Shown: in pieces, positions 52,171 through 62,460 of the stretch
Layout of the letters: every line of letters starts with the position of its first letter
Position numbering within the stretch: position 1 is the first letter of the stretch
NCBI GenBank assembly: GCA_001931905.2
Contig: MSJI02000339.1
Span: forward strand, 1 to 64,000
Direction: 5' to 3'
DNA: 64,000 nt
Source of the DNA: Cladosporium sp. IMV 00045
Lineage: Eukaryota > Ascomycota > Dothideomycetes > Cladosporiales > Cladosporiaceae
Notes under the pieces: generated by a model
The model's database searches: none
What the model was told of the DNA's origin: nothing
What the model saw: the letters and a program-made list of their open reading frames with translations, nothing else
Made by a program: the position numbers and the translations under genes

Positions 52171-53485
52171 TCAAGCATCATACCCAGCCCTCTCCCTCTC
52201 CTTAGCCTTCTGGCTCGCTCCCTTGATGACACCGGAGAGATCGCCAACTGTTCAGAACATTGCATCAGTAAAGCACACTCAAGACTAGAACCAAACCACT
52301 TTCCCGAGAAAACTTACCAGGCAACTGAAACGGGAAATCGAGCGAAGCGAGCAGGATGGCGAAGAAAATCCACCACCCGCAGAGATCGCAGACGAACGTC
52401 AGTGCGCCCGCGGCCACGACCAACGTGCTCGCCGTCCCCGCGTTCCCCATGGCCAAGTGCCAGTAGGCACCCGCCAAGCAGCCGAAAGCCGGGACGAGGA
52501 AGAGGAAGATGAGGAAGAAGACGACGTTGGTGCGGAGCGCGCAGATCATGTAGATGAAGCAGAGGAAGCCCATCCAGAGCATGAAGAAGGCTGGAGAGGG
52601 GTGGTGTTAGCGCCTGCGTGTTGAGGGGAGGGGAGAGGGGAGAGGGTTGTCTTTGGAATTTTCTTTCTTTCTCCTTTTTTGCTTACCGAATGTTGAGTTG
52701 AAGCCCGTTGTCTGCAGTCCTTCGACGGGATTGGTTATGGGATCGGAGGCGTAGGCGCCCGCGGCGTTGTACATGGGCACCAGGGTGAAGCCGAAGGTGA
52801 GCCAGAAGGCGCCGAAAGTGCCGAAGACGACGAAGGGGAAGGTGTTGCCGATGATCCACTGGGTTGAGATCAGCACTTGCAAAATGGAAAGAGCACGGGG
52901 AGTTTTGGGAAGACTGAAAGAATCGTCACTTACCTCGCCCACAGATCCGATGAGCATGAGAACGCCACCGAAACCGAAGTAGACGCCCACGTTGGCTGCT
53001 CCGTTGCCGCCCGCTCCACGCCAGCCCATGAGAGCGCACGAAAGGGGCGTCAAGGAAAGGAGGAAGCCTGAGAGAGCTCTGCGTTGTGCTGTCAGTTCGC
53101 CTGTGCTGAGTCGACTTCTCGAAAAGGTCATTGACAACTTACAATGGCGTAGGATTACCGAACGTCTTCCTCAACTCTCCCGCGACTCTGTTCTGCGGCG
53201 AAAGGTAGATCTTCTCGAACAGCTCGGGCGAAATAGACAAGCTGCCGGTAGTCCTGATGCGGCGCAGAGCATGGTCTGGGTCGACGTCTTTGTCCAGGTG
53301 TTCATGATGGAAGCCTTTGATATGGATGTTAGCTTTCAGGGCATTCTGAGGACAACGATGCAACATGCGGACGACGTACTGTTCTGGCCATTGCTGAAGT
53401 CTTTCTCGAGCGGAGCGTCAGAGCCTCTGGGCAGACCTGACGTGAGATTGGCGTTCTCGTGCGTCGCGTTGTACGTGTCCGTCAT
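52171..53485 (-). CDS. GPR1/FUN34/YaaH family membrane protein (acetate transporter type, Ady2/AcpA-like)
   Basis: Six minus-strand exons, 53485-53380, 53314-53143, 53078-52934, 52858-52687, 52590-52318 and 52247-52171, give 314 residues with all phases agreeing. The family comprises six-helix channels or transporters for acetate (and possibly ammonium export) at the plasma membrane. Signs: a polar N-terminus, FEKIYLSPQNRVAGELRKTFGNPTPLALSGFLLSLTPLSCAL (in short blocks) leading into helix 1, a Gly-rich GVYFGFGGVLMLIG helix, NTFPFVVFGTFGAFWLTFG, the SDPITNPVEG loop, and the C-terminal helix CGWWIFFAILLASLDFPFQLPVGDLS followed by a Lys/Arg tail. Length is typical. The many introns (64-96 nt) are normal for this family in fungi. 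Confidence 0.94.
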
Positions 53486-55445
53486 GATCGATCTAGTCAG
53501 ATCCTCTTTCTGATGTACCAACGATGTTTGTACGAAGCTTGGTGAGACGATATCGCTCTCAGGGAAGGATCACAGTCACGATCAATGGGGAGTGTCCCAC
53601 GTCTCTCTATACCGGGAAGAGGAGCAACGGACGAGAAGGTGTGGGCCACGCCGTACCTTATGAAGGAACAACCACAAACCACACACGCACAGATCGCGGC
53701 TCCGCACTTGGTGCGTCGCCCATCGCGCAGAAAGAAGTCTAGGTCGCGACGCAAGCCGGTACTCACATCGCAGCCAAACACAACACTCGAGAGACGAACA
53801 AGCACAGCGGCAATAGAGTCATTTGCGCTGGGCCGGTTGGAACGGGAGACGCGGCGCCAAACCTTTGCCCTATGGTTGAAAGGGGCCGTTTCGCTACGCC
53901 TCCTCTTCTGTTGATACGCAGCTCTCCTCACAATCTCCGCTCGAACGGTTGCGAGTCGACGACGCATCAAGACCTTGGTGAGGAGGCAGAGGGAGGAGAA
54001 ACTACCTGGTTGCAGGTATCGAGGTCGAAGCTCATACAACAGCTATCCTAAAACAGCCTGGTACCCGCCCTCACTGGTTTCGTTTACGCAGGCCCGGCTG
54101 CCGTGGCTGCGAGCCGCGTGCTCCAAGAAAGCTGCAAGGCGGCTGTTCATGGACATGGTAGGCGATAGGGAGACTCTTCGTTGACCTGTTGTTTGTTGAA
54201 CGTTGCATCAAGATCGAGTGAAGTGATTTTGACGGTATACCATCTTTAGTAGGTTTCTACAACAATACTCGAAAAGCACACATCTCGGCCAGAACGTACA
54301 CAGACGCCCGGGATGTTACAATGCATCCACTCCTTCAAGGTCCAGAAGTTTGCAAGGCCGGACAGAAGGAAGGAATCAAGGTTGCCGGCAACTCTATTGT
54401 TTATTGTCTCACAGGCCAGGAGGAAGAGGAGGCGCTATACTGGTGCATTGCTAATGGCTTTTTCTTCGTTTGGGTGGCGGTCGATCGTTTTGCGGGGGAT
54501 CTGGGGCAATGCGGAGTAGCGTGGGTGGTGGGAATTGAAGAGAGACAAGCCACGGGAACAAGAACAAGACAGCTATCCGAGCCCGCGATCGTCTCTTCTT
54601 TTAGTGTCTCGTACGATTTGGCGAGTAGATCTTCCAAATACTTGGTCGACGTATAGCTGCGAAAGTATACCTACTGGCTATCAAAAGTCAACTGAATCGT
54701 GAGACGCTTCGCACAAGTTGAGCACCACACAAGCCCTACCATACCGCGGGCTGATACGGGTCGCCTGGCATCTCTCAACAGCAGCAATCTCATCCTCACC
54801 AATCTGCAGCCTTTTGGCCGAGCCAGAAGCAAGGCTCTGTCTCGTAAGGATGAATTATCACAATCGGTACCGTGCATATAAGGCACCGGGGTGATGGGTT
54901 ATTCCCGTCAGCGCGAGCGCGTAGCTCCCTCATGTGTAGCGAATGGGGGGCTGACGGGATCTCGCAAGCGTGGCGTTCCGTGTTTGAGATAGCTCCAATG
55001 CTTTTGTGCTCTCTTCGTCCGAGCGAAGCACGAGATGGCACGGAGATGAAGGAGTGCCGTGATCCCGGGATTGATGAGGCGTAGATCGAGGCCCTGGTAT
55101 TGGTGAGACTGATCGTCTTGAGGAGGGAAGAAGTATGACGCTTTGGAGGATGTATGGTGAAAGGTCAACACGGCAGATGGAGAGAGATCAAAGCTATGTC
55201 ATTGCCATGCTGTGGATAAGGTGTTGCGTGTGGTTCAAGTAGAAGAAACTCATCTCAATTTGAATGAAAGCACATGTTATTAGTATTCTGAGATCTTGGA
55301 ATATGTGTTATTAAGCTGACTTATTTTATGAGTGAACAAGGGCCAAAATGCCATGCATGCGAACAATGCAAGGCTGGCGCTCCGTCGATTAACAGACTAC
55401 AGTATTAATATGCTCCAACAATCTCCGACGACCCATAAGACACAT
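53486..55445. other. Gene-free stretch of about 2 kb
   Basis: Both strands stay open around 53500-54040 (180 codons minus, 109 codons plus), but neither frame has recognisable protein features. A 111-codon plus frame at 54321-54656 is likewise unconvincing. A 10-bp inverted repeat lies at 54903-54959. I cannot support a gene; a lineage-specific gene or non-coding transcript is possible. Confidence 0.45.
54903..54959. repeat. 10-bp inverted repeat with 37-nt spacer
   Basis: TCCCGTCAGC (54903-54912) is exactly repeated inverted as GCTGACGGGA (54950-54959). No gene overlaps it. Confidence 0.4.
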
Positions 55446-56609
55446 TTAGTCAAACTTTGCGAATGCCAGCTCGTACGCCAGCCCAAGTGTCAAACGCGCA
55501 TGCTGAAGCATGTGCTTGAAGTCGAGATACTCGACCTTGTCATCAGTCGTGTGGATCTTCTTGTCGCTGTACTTGAAATCAGACTCAATCACGAACGCAG
55601 ACGGGTAGCCGTGCTTGCTGGCGCTGGCATGGTCGGAGCAAGCGTATCCACACTTGGTCTCTACGTATGGGATCGTGCAGTAGGTGCTCACAACCTCCTT
55701 GATGAAAGTGGTGAGGCCGGGGTCGACAAAATCAGTGATGACACCTACACTCTCCGGCTCGCCGGCTGCGATGGTGGCATGCGTGTAGCCGGTCATGTCT
55801 TGCTGCAGCATGGCTTTCACGTCACGGCCTTGCTTCTCGTATGCGCTGAAGATGGCCTGGCTACCGAGCAGGCCACCCTCCTCGGCACTGTACCAGTGGA
55901 ACTCGACAGTGTTCTCAGCTTTGCCGTGCAGGATGTCCTTGTCTTGCAGAAGGACGCGGAGGGCTTCGAGGATTGTAACCGTGCCGGAGCCATCGTCATC
56001 AGCACCAGGAGCTGCCAGGATGGAGGGCAGGAAGAGGTTGATGCTGTCCTGGTGTGCCCCGATCACAACGGTCTTCTCGCTCTTTCCGGGCAGAGTCGCA
56101 ATGATGCTGTTCTGGCCCCATTCGTGCTGGAAGAAATGCGCCTCACCGGCACCGGCATGTGCAAGAGTCTTGTTGACCTGATCAAACAGCCATTCGGAAG
56201 ACTGTCTGCCGTAGTCGCTCTTGTAGTAGCGGGTGTGGAACGAGGTGAACTTCTCCAGATGGCTACGCATGTTCTTCTGGTCCAGCTCTTTCAACAGTGG
56301 TGATACTGTTTCGTTGAAGGCAGGCTTCTTGGGGTATTTGACGGATGCCTGGGAGCGGATCGAAGGCTCGCGTTCGGGCAGGCCGGTGATGTCGAAGAAG
56401 CTCTTGCCTTCCCTTCTGAGCTCCCACTTCTCGTCCTCGGTGACATATCTCGTCTCACCGGGTGCCAGCTCGATGAGGAACTTCTCGGCTTCCACTACAG
56501 GTTGTTGTTGGCCAGAGAGCCAGTCGAGGCCGGTGTTGATGTCGGCCGGAAGGTAAATTGCCTGGGCGAGCGAAGCACCCAGGCCCGCTGTGAGTAGAGA
56601 GTATTTCAT
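55446..56609 (-). CDS. Secreted leucine aminopeptidase, peptidase family M28
   Basis: A single-exon gene of 387 residues. M28E enzymes are extracellular two-zinc aminopeptidases that trim N-terminal residues from peptides. A signal peptide covers about 1-17 ([17 protein letters not shown]), followed by a propeptide to about residue 85. Metal ligands are in the right order: His186 (GAHQDS), Asp in ADDDGSG (204-206), Glu244 with catalytic Glu243 (SAEEGG), Asp271 (QQDMTGY) and His353 (KIHTTDD). Cys320 and Cys324 ([10 protein letters not shown]) match the disulphide seen in Vibrio and Aspergillus relatives. Length agrees with fungal Lap1 (about 375-390). ATG 56609 was chosen because it starts the signal peptide. 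Its start faces that of LEU1. Confidence 0.95.
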   Translation of the reverse strand: MKYSLLTAGLGASLAQAIYLPADINTGLDWLSGQQQPVVEAEKFLIELAPGETRYVTEDEKWELRREGKSFFDITGLPEREPSIRSQASVKYPKKPAFNETVSPLLKELDQKNMRSHLEKFTSFHTRYYKSDYGRQSSEWLFDQVNKTLAHAGAGEAHFFQHEWGQNSIIATLPGKSEKTVVIGAHQDSINLFLPSILAAPGADDDGSGTVTILEALRVLLQDKDILHGKAENTVEFHWYSAEEGGLLGSQAIFSAYEKQGRDVKAMLQQDMTGYTHATIAAGEPESVGVITDFVDPGLTTFIKEVVSTYCTIPYVETKCGYACSDHASASKHGYPSAFVIESDFKYSDKKIHTTDDKVEYLDFKHMLQHARLTLGLAYELAFAKFD

Positions 56610-57151
56610 GGTGATGGGGAAAGCGGTATGTGAATTGGTGTGATTCAGCAAGAGGTGCCGATATCAAGCTATAAACATGTATGTACAGGCTGTCTGGTGA
56701 TGGTCGAGCTCTCGGCTCCAGCTCTCCAGCTTGCTCCGGTGGCTGGCGTCATCGAACCAGCTTGAGTCAAGCGCACGAGGCAAGGCACGCGACTCACGCT
56801 AGACTTCATCTGTCTCTTCGTCTCTTTCGTACTGCGATCTCGGCGAGGTGGCGGCCGTGTCAGACGCTCCGCAAGATCGGCGACGGTGAGTCTCTGCTGC
56901 CCTTACTCAGCGAATGAGAGGCAAGTGTTTGTCAATGAATCCGATGTCGGGTGGGGTGAAATGTGTAAATGAAGGCGAACGGTTTCGGTGACAAGGACAA
57001 AATCACTCTCCACCATCTCCTCCTACTCCTATATCCCCATTAACTTCTTCCAGCGACTCCCTTCTCATCTTTCATACTGTAAAATACCCCTTCAACCGGT
57101 TACTATTCACAGAAGCCCTGAGGCACAAACACAGCGAGCACAGTCACAAAT
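56610..57151. promoter_or_regulatory. Divergent promoter of the aminopeptidase and LEU1
   Basis: A 542-bp intergenic region between divergent starts. It contains a Gcn4/CPC1-type site (next entry) and a palindromic AACCGGTT at 57094-57101. Confidence 0.6.
56763..56769. promoter_or_regulatory. Gcn4/CPC1 (general amino-acid control) site TGAGTCA
   Basis: An exact TGAGTCA lies about 383 bp before the LEU1 ATG. Gcn4/CPC1 binds TGASTCA and induces amino-acid biosynthesis genes including leucine genes, so this is a likely functional site, although a 7-mer can occur by chance. Confidence 0.5.
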
Positions 57152-59485
57152 ATGCCTGGCGTTATCAAGGGCCCGTCGACCCTCTACGACAAGGTCTTCA
57201 ATGACCACGTCGTTGACGAGCAGGAGGGTGGCACTTGCGTGCTGTACATTGACCGTCATCTGGTTCACGAGGTCACCTCTCCCCAGGCTTTCGAGGGCCT
57301 CAAGAACGCTGGCCGCAAAGTTCGCCGACCCGATAACACCCTCGTCACCACCGACCACAACGTGCCCACGTCTTCAAGGAAAAACTTCAAGAACGTGAGC
57401 GATTTCGTCAAGGAGGACGACAGCAGAACCCAGTGCGAGACTCTTGAGCAGAATGTCAAGGACTTCAAGCTCACCTACTTTGGCCTGGGCGACAAGAGGC
57501 AGGGAATCGTGCACATCATTGGCCCCGAGCAGGGTTTCACTCTGCCAGGCACCACAGTGGTTTGCGGTGACAGCCATACCAGCACACACGGCGCTTTTGG
57601 TGCCCTTGCCTTTGGCATTGGAACCTCCGAGGTCGAGCATGTACTTGCAACTCAGACTCTTCTCTCAAGCAGGAGTAAAAACATGAGAGTCCAAGTGGAT
57701 GGAGAGCTCGCTCCCGGTGTCAGCAGCAAAGATATCGTTCTTTACGTTATTGGCCAAATCGGTACCGCCGGTGGTACTGGCCACGTTATTGAGTTCTGCG
57801 GCAGTGCCATTCGCGGACTGAGCATGGAGGCGAGAATGTCAATTTGCAACATGGCCATCGAGGGTGGCGCTCGCGCTGGTATGGTCGCACCGGACGAGAC
57901 GACTTTCAAATACCTCAAGGGCAAGCCCCTTGCTCCCAAGCCCGACTCACCAGAGTGGGAGAAGGCCATCAAGTACTGGAAGGGCCTGCGCACCGACGAG
58001 GGTGCCAAGTTTGATGTTGACATTTTCATCGACGCGAAGGACATCGAGCCCACAGTCTCCTGGGGTACGTCACCCCAGGATGTCATCGGTATTACCGGTG
58101 TCGTCCCTGGCCCCGACGACTTTGACGACGACAACAAGAAGAAGGCCTGCGAGCGCGCTCTCACTTACATGGGTTTGACCGCTGGCACCAAGATGACCGA
58201 CATCGAACTTGACAAGGTCTTCATCGGCTCATGCACAAACGCCCGCATTGAGGATCTCAGGATCGCAGCACACATTGTCAAGGGCAAGAAGGCCGCCCCT
58301 AATCTCAAGCGCGTCATGATCGTCCCTGGCTCTGGTCTGGTCAAGAAGCAAGCCGAGGCCGAGGGTCTCGACAAGATCTTCCAAGATGCTGGATTCGAGT
58401 GGAGAGAAGCCGGTTGCTCCATGTGCCTTGGTATGAACCCCGACATTCTCTCTCCTGGCGAGCGTTGCGCCAGTACATCAAACCGCAACTTCGAGGGCCG
58501 TCAGGGTGCAGGTGGACGCACTCACCTTATGTCTCCTGCCATGGCCGCCGCCGCCGCCCTGGTTGGCAAGCTCGCCGACGTCAGAAACCTTGCTGGCTAC
58601 GAACAGGCTCTGCCCTCTGCTAAGCGCGCACCCAACCGCATCGAGTCACCGACCAGCCAGCTCGACGATGCCGAGTCCGATGTCGACCTCGACAACGTCC
58701 TCGACCTGCCTGAGGTCGGTCAGGGCAACACCGTCCAGACCTCCGCACCTGCCAGCAGCGGTACTGGCCTTCCCCAGTTCACCCAGCTCAAGGGTATCGC
58801 CGCACCTCTGGACCGCTCTAACGTCGACACCGACGCCATCATTCCCAAACAGTTCCTCAAGACCATCAAGCGTTCCGGCCTCTCCACTGGTCTTTTCCAC
58901 GGCTGGCGCTTCAACGAGGATGGCAGCAAGAACGGCGACTTTGTCCTCAACAAAGAGCCCTACACCGCCTCCAAGATCCTCGTCGTCTCTGGCCCCAACT
59001 TCGGCTGTGGTAGCAGTCGTGAGCACGCCCCCTGGGCCCTGCTCGACTTCGGCATCAAATGCATCATCGCCAGCTCTTTCGGTGACATTTTCTTCAACAA
59101 CACCTTCAAGAACGGCATGCTGCCTCTCAAGATCACCGACGAGGCCAAGCTGCAGAAGATCTACGCGGAGGCCGAAGCCGGCCGTGAGCTCGAGGTGGAT
59201 CTTGAGAACACCGTTGTCAAGGACGCCCAAGGAAACGTCCTCGCTGAGTTCGAGGTCGACGGCTTCAAGAAGCACTGCCTCGTCAACGGCCTCGACGAGA
59301 TCGGCCTCACCATGCAGAAGGATGACATCATCACCAAGTTCGAGAGCAGACGCTCCGTCGAGACTCCCTGGTTGGACGGCAGCGGCTACCTGTCGCGTCA
59401 CCGCACTGGTGCCGTCAAAATCGACGCTGCGCCTGTGCCCAAGACCAACCGTGGTGAGGAGAAGAGCGAGCCGCTCGAGTGGTAG
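57152..59485 (+). CDS. leu1: 3-isopropylmalate dehydratase (isopropylmalate isomerase)
   Basis: A single-exon gene of 777 residues. The enzyme isomerises 2-isopropylmalate to 3-isopropylmalate in leucine synthesis and carries one [4Fe-4S] cluster. As in all fungi the large (LeuC) and small (LeuD) subunits are fused. The large part (about 1-475) has [25 protein letters not shown] (in short blocks), and cluster ligands Cys361 (GSCTN), Cys422 and Cys425 (GCSMCLG). A linker at about 490-540 leads to the swivel domain, with [19 protein letters not shown] and [17 protein letters not shown] carrying the substrate-binding arginine. Everything is intact. No intron is present and codon bias is strong, suggesting high expression. 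Confidence 0.98.
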   Translation: MPGVIKGPSTLYDKVFNDHVVDEQEGGTCVLYIDRHLVHEVTSPQAFEGLKNAGRKVRRPDNTLVTTDHNVPTSSRKNFKNVSDFVKEDDSRTQCETLEQNVKDFKLTYFGLGDKRQGIVHIIGPEQGFTLPGTTVVCGDSHTSTHGAFGALAFGIGTSEVEHVLATQTLLSSRSKNMRVQVDGELAPGVSSKDIVLYVIGQIGTAGGTGHVIEFCGSAIRGLSMEARMSICNMAIEGGARAGMVAPDETTFKYLKGKPLAPKPDSPEWEKAIKYWKGLRTDEGAKFDVDIFIDAKDIEPTVSWGTSPQDVIGITGVVPGPDDFDDDNKKKACERALTYMGLTAGTKMTDIELDKVFIGSCTNARIEDLRIAAHIVKGKKAAPNLKRVMIVPGSGLVKKQAEAEGLDKIFQDAGFEWREAGCSMCLGMNPDILSPGERCASTSNRNFEGRQGAGGRTHLMSPAMAAAAALVGKLADVRNLAGYEQALPSAKRAPNRIESPTSQLDDAESDVDLDNVLDLPEVGQGNTVQTSAPASSGTGLPQFTQLKGIAAPLDRSNVDTDAIIPKQFLKTIKRSGLSTGLFHGWRFNEDGSKNGDFVLNKEPYTASKILVVSGPNFGCGSSREHAPWALLDFGIKCIIASSFGDIFFNNTFKNGMLPLKITDEAKLQKIYAEAEAGRELEVDLENTVVKDAQGNVLAEFEVDGFKKHCLVNGLDEIGLTMQKDDIITKFESRRSVETPWLDGSGYLSRHRTGAVKIDAAPVPKTNRGEEKSEPLEW

Positions 59486-60499
59486 ACTGGGATGGCCAAT
59501 TGAATGAATAAAAATATGAGAAAAGAAGTAAAAACAAAAGCAAAGAAGTTTTAAGAAAATTGCAAGCATTGGAAAAGGGACCTATCTATGCTATATGCCT
59601 ATATCACGAAATGAATCTATTGATAAAAGTTCACAACCATGTAATTGTTGTCTCTGCTTCTTGCCTCTCCTGGTGCTTATATTGATACTTGACCTTCCTA
59701 TGGAACACTGTCTTTTCAATTGAATCGATGTCTGTGACAATCATCCAGGCCTATCTACGCTCTAAGACGAGTCTGACATGCTCGAATGCAACTCCGCCGT
59801 CATATGTCTCGGACGCGGCCTTCATCTTCGGGACTCGTCGTCAAGCAACCACATTTTCTCCACCGAGCTAATGCAATCGACTCCCAAGCGCCGAAAAGAC
59901 CCTTGACGCCGTACGGCCACTGTCCGGAATTCCTTCACTCATGTAGAAGCCATCACAAGCATCTCCAAAATCGTTGAGTTACACTGCATGCAAAGTACCT
60001 ATATACCTACAATTTCAAGCCGCGCTTCAAACACGGCAAAGGGCGGAAGTGGCGTCCATCCTGCGACAAGCCGTCCTGCAACTTCACGCGCAAGGATTCA
60101 AGAGACCGCCATTCATGCATCGGGCCTGTTGATCTTCGCTGAACGGACCAAGGTCGACATGACTTCATTCCTGTTTGGGCGGGCTCTGTGTGAATTCCGC
60201 GGTCTGCTCGTGGTGCTATTCTGTATGTCTCAGGGTCCCCCGGTTAGCCCGGAGACTGCCCGTTGACAAGCCCTTGTTTCGTTGCGACGGATTGAACACT
60301 AGAAGAAGGCTTTTTGATTCTGCGCGTGTTGGGTCGGTTTTGACGCTTCTTGGACTGGGTTTCTTGAATCTTTCGACTCTTTCTTTTGCGTGCCGTCATC
60401 TCGAGATTTCGTTTGATTCTAGTGACATTTCGGCGGTCTGCTTGTCGTCTTGTATATATTCCAGACTGAGTTTCTCTGAACACCGCGAGCAAAGATAGT
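59486..60499. other. Intergenic, no gene seen
   Basis: About 1 kb, LEU1 3' flank and the promoter of the secreted protein gene. Short frames are unconvincing. Confidence 0.6.
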
Positions 60500-61529
60500 A
60501 TGAAGGCTATTGCATACGCGCCTCTACTGGCCGGCATTGGATATGCCTTGCCACAGGCGTGCCAGACAACCACAGAGCAGGTCATTGTGCCCACCAGCAC
60601 GGCGACCTATCTTTCAACACACGTAACGACCATTCAGGCTACGACGCCGCAGGACTTGGGCACTTTCACCGATGTCGTGAGGCAGAGCTCGACGAAGACA
60701 CTGCAGACGATCATGAGTACTGAGACGGATTGTACGGCTAATGGAACAATGTATGTTGTGTTCAGCCACTGTGTATAGGCGTGAGCTAACTGAGATTTCC
60801 AGTACTGCTCAGCCCACAACAACAATTTATACATCTGGAGGCAACAGAAGCCAGACGATAGAACCAGATCCAAAAACCAGAGATCGCAGCCTGCACGTCC
60901 GTCAAGACGCAGATTGCACAATCACCAAGACCTCCACGACAACCTACGGGCAAACCTACACTTTCGCGCCAGCGGACGAAACCAGCACATACACACAGTA
61001 CACCGAATTCAGCCAGGCGACGACAACGACTACGTCCTCCGGCGGAACAGCCTACGCCATCGCCACATCCCTCACAACCACGCCCGGCGCCTGCGGACCG
61101 ACAGTAAACGCCACCTCCCCATCAAGCACCGCAACCACAACCCAAGACGCCCGCTGCGCTCCCACTGCGCTCATCTCCGCCGCCGGCCCCGGCGCCTCCG
61201 CCACAGGCCGTCAATACGGCCTCTCCTACTCAGAGCGAACCTCCACCGGCGCGACTTACAGTACCAACACGACCGACGCGTCCGCCTGCTGCCAGCTCTG
61301 CGTCGACGCGGAAAAGTGCGCCGCCAGCGCTTGGGACATCAGGACGGGCGAATGCTCGCTCGCTTTCCCTGTGGAGTTTGGCACCGGCGAGTTGAGCTGT
61401 GGGCTGGGCTTGCAGGCTTATTATGGCGCGGGCCCGAATCACCCCTTGGAGCCTGGTGCTGGGCTGTTCGTTGCTGAGGTTTGTGGGAGTGTGGCTTTTG
61501 CTAATGCTAAGCCCGATGATGGGACCTGA
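60500..61529 (+). CDS. Secreted Ser/Thr-rich protein with a PAN/apple-like cysteine module
   Basis: Two exons, 60500-60750 and 60803-61529, joined over a 52-nt intron (GTATGT...TTCCAG) give 325 residues. A signal peptide is seen at 1-16 (MKAIAYAPLLAGIGYA). Long Thr/Ser-rich stretches (TTIQATTP, TTTTTSSGG, SPSSTATTT) should be heavily O-glycosylated, as in cell-wall or matrix proteins. A Cys-containing module at about residues 195-285 (GRQYGLSYSERT...DASACCQLCVDAEKCAASAWDI..GECSL) resembles the PAN/apple fold used for binding sugars or proteins. No GPI signal is visible: the end (FANAKPDDGT) is polar. I do not recognise a named family; a wall-associated or host-facing protein is likely. Confidence 0.8.
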
Positions 61530-62460
61530 GTGAGGATTTCGTCACCTGATGATGAATTTCGTTTCGTTTCGTATCTTGTTTAGTTCTCTTTTCTTCTGTC
61601 ATTGTAGCTTGGTCTTTTTCAAGGTCTGTACATACATACATACATACATACATATACGTGTATCCATGCATATAGGTGTTTTCGAATCATGACGTTGGTC
61701 GGCTTGTATGACCCGCAAGTGCATTACACAGACACCGATATATGGTGTAGTCCACGCAAGGTTATTAGGGCAAAGTATTTGGATGCAGATACCTGCGATT
61801 TCATTCGTACAAGACGGATCCATCTTCCGAGTTCTGGAAAGCATGGATATTTCAAAAGCCGATGCTATTTCGAATTGGATCAGATATTCGATCAATTAGG
61901 TCGATCATTTCCATTCTATTCATGATGACTATGATGATTGATCAATCGCATTGTATTGACCTCACGATCAATAATCAGTCATACATCTCCAAAAGATAAA
62001 GAGCCATCAGAGTGGATATTCTCCAACGATATCGGCTATTCCCCCACTCGCCCGCGCCGTCGTTACCGGCACGAGGCACCCCATTCTCCACTATCGCCAG
62101 ATCCCCAAGCCTTCAGAATGCCCATTTCAACCAATCACACGTCTCTATCAACGACTGCGGGGACTATTTCCATTTTTCGGGTTATCATTGACCCCCATGC
62201 AAAAAAATTAAGGCAAGTCCAGATACCATCGCGCCCTACGGGGCCCAAGGCCTTCCCGCCCTTCTACGCGTGTGTCGTATCCTCTCTCTGTGTCATCGTA
62301 GATTGGGTTTCTTCCTTTGTCTTGACTAATAAGTAGTGACCGCTCCTTTTGTTTGTAATCGTTACTTTTCTTGTATACACACACTCGCTAGCCCCCAGTT
62401 TTTACCATCTTTTGGTAGTCTGTTCCAGCCCTTCGGCAAAGTCTATATGAATCCACAACC
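61530..62460. other. Intergenic with a CATA microsatellite
   Basis: About 930 bases between two same-strand genes, with a tetranucleotide repeat and no supported gene. Confidence 0.6.
61631..61654. repeat. (CATA)6 microsatellite
   Basis: Six perfect CATA units, about 100 bases after the stop of the secreted protein gene. Confidence 0.95.

Noticed and set aside
55332..56303. 323-codon plus-strand frame antisense to the aminopeptidase
   Set aside because: The opposite strand encodes a complete M28 enzyme with all metal ligands; the antisense frame has no domain.
58506..59569. Frames of 333 (plus) and 307 (minus) codons over LEU1
   Set aside because: They are shadows caused by strong codon bias in LEU1; their translations are Ser/Pro- or Leu/Val-rich without motifs.
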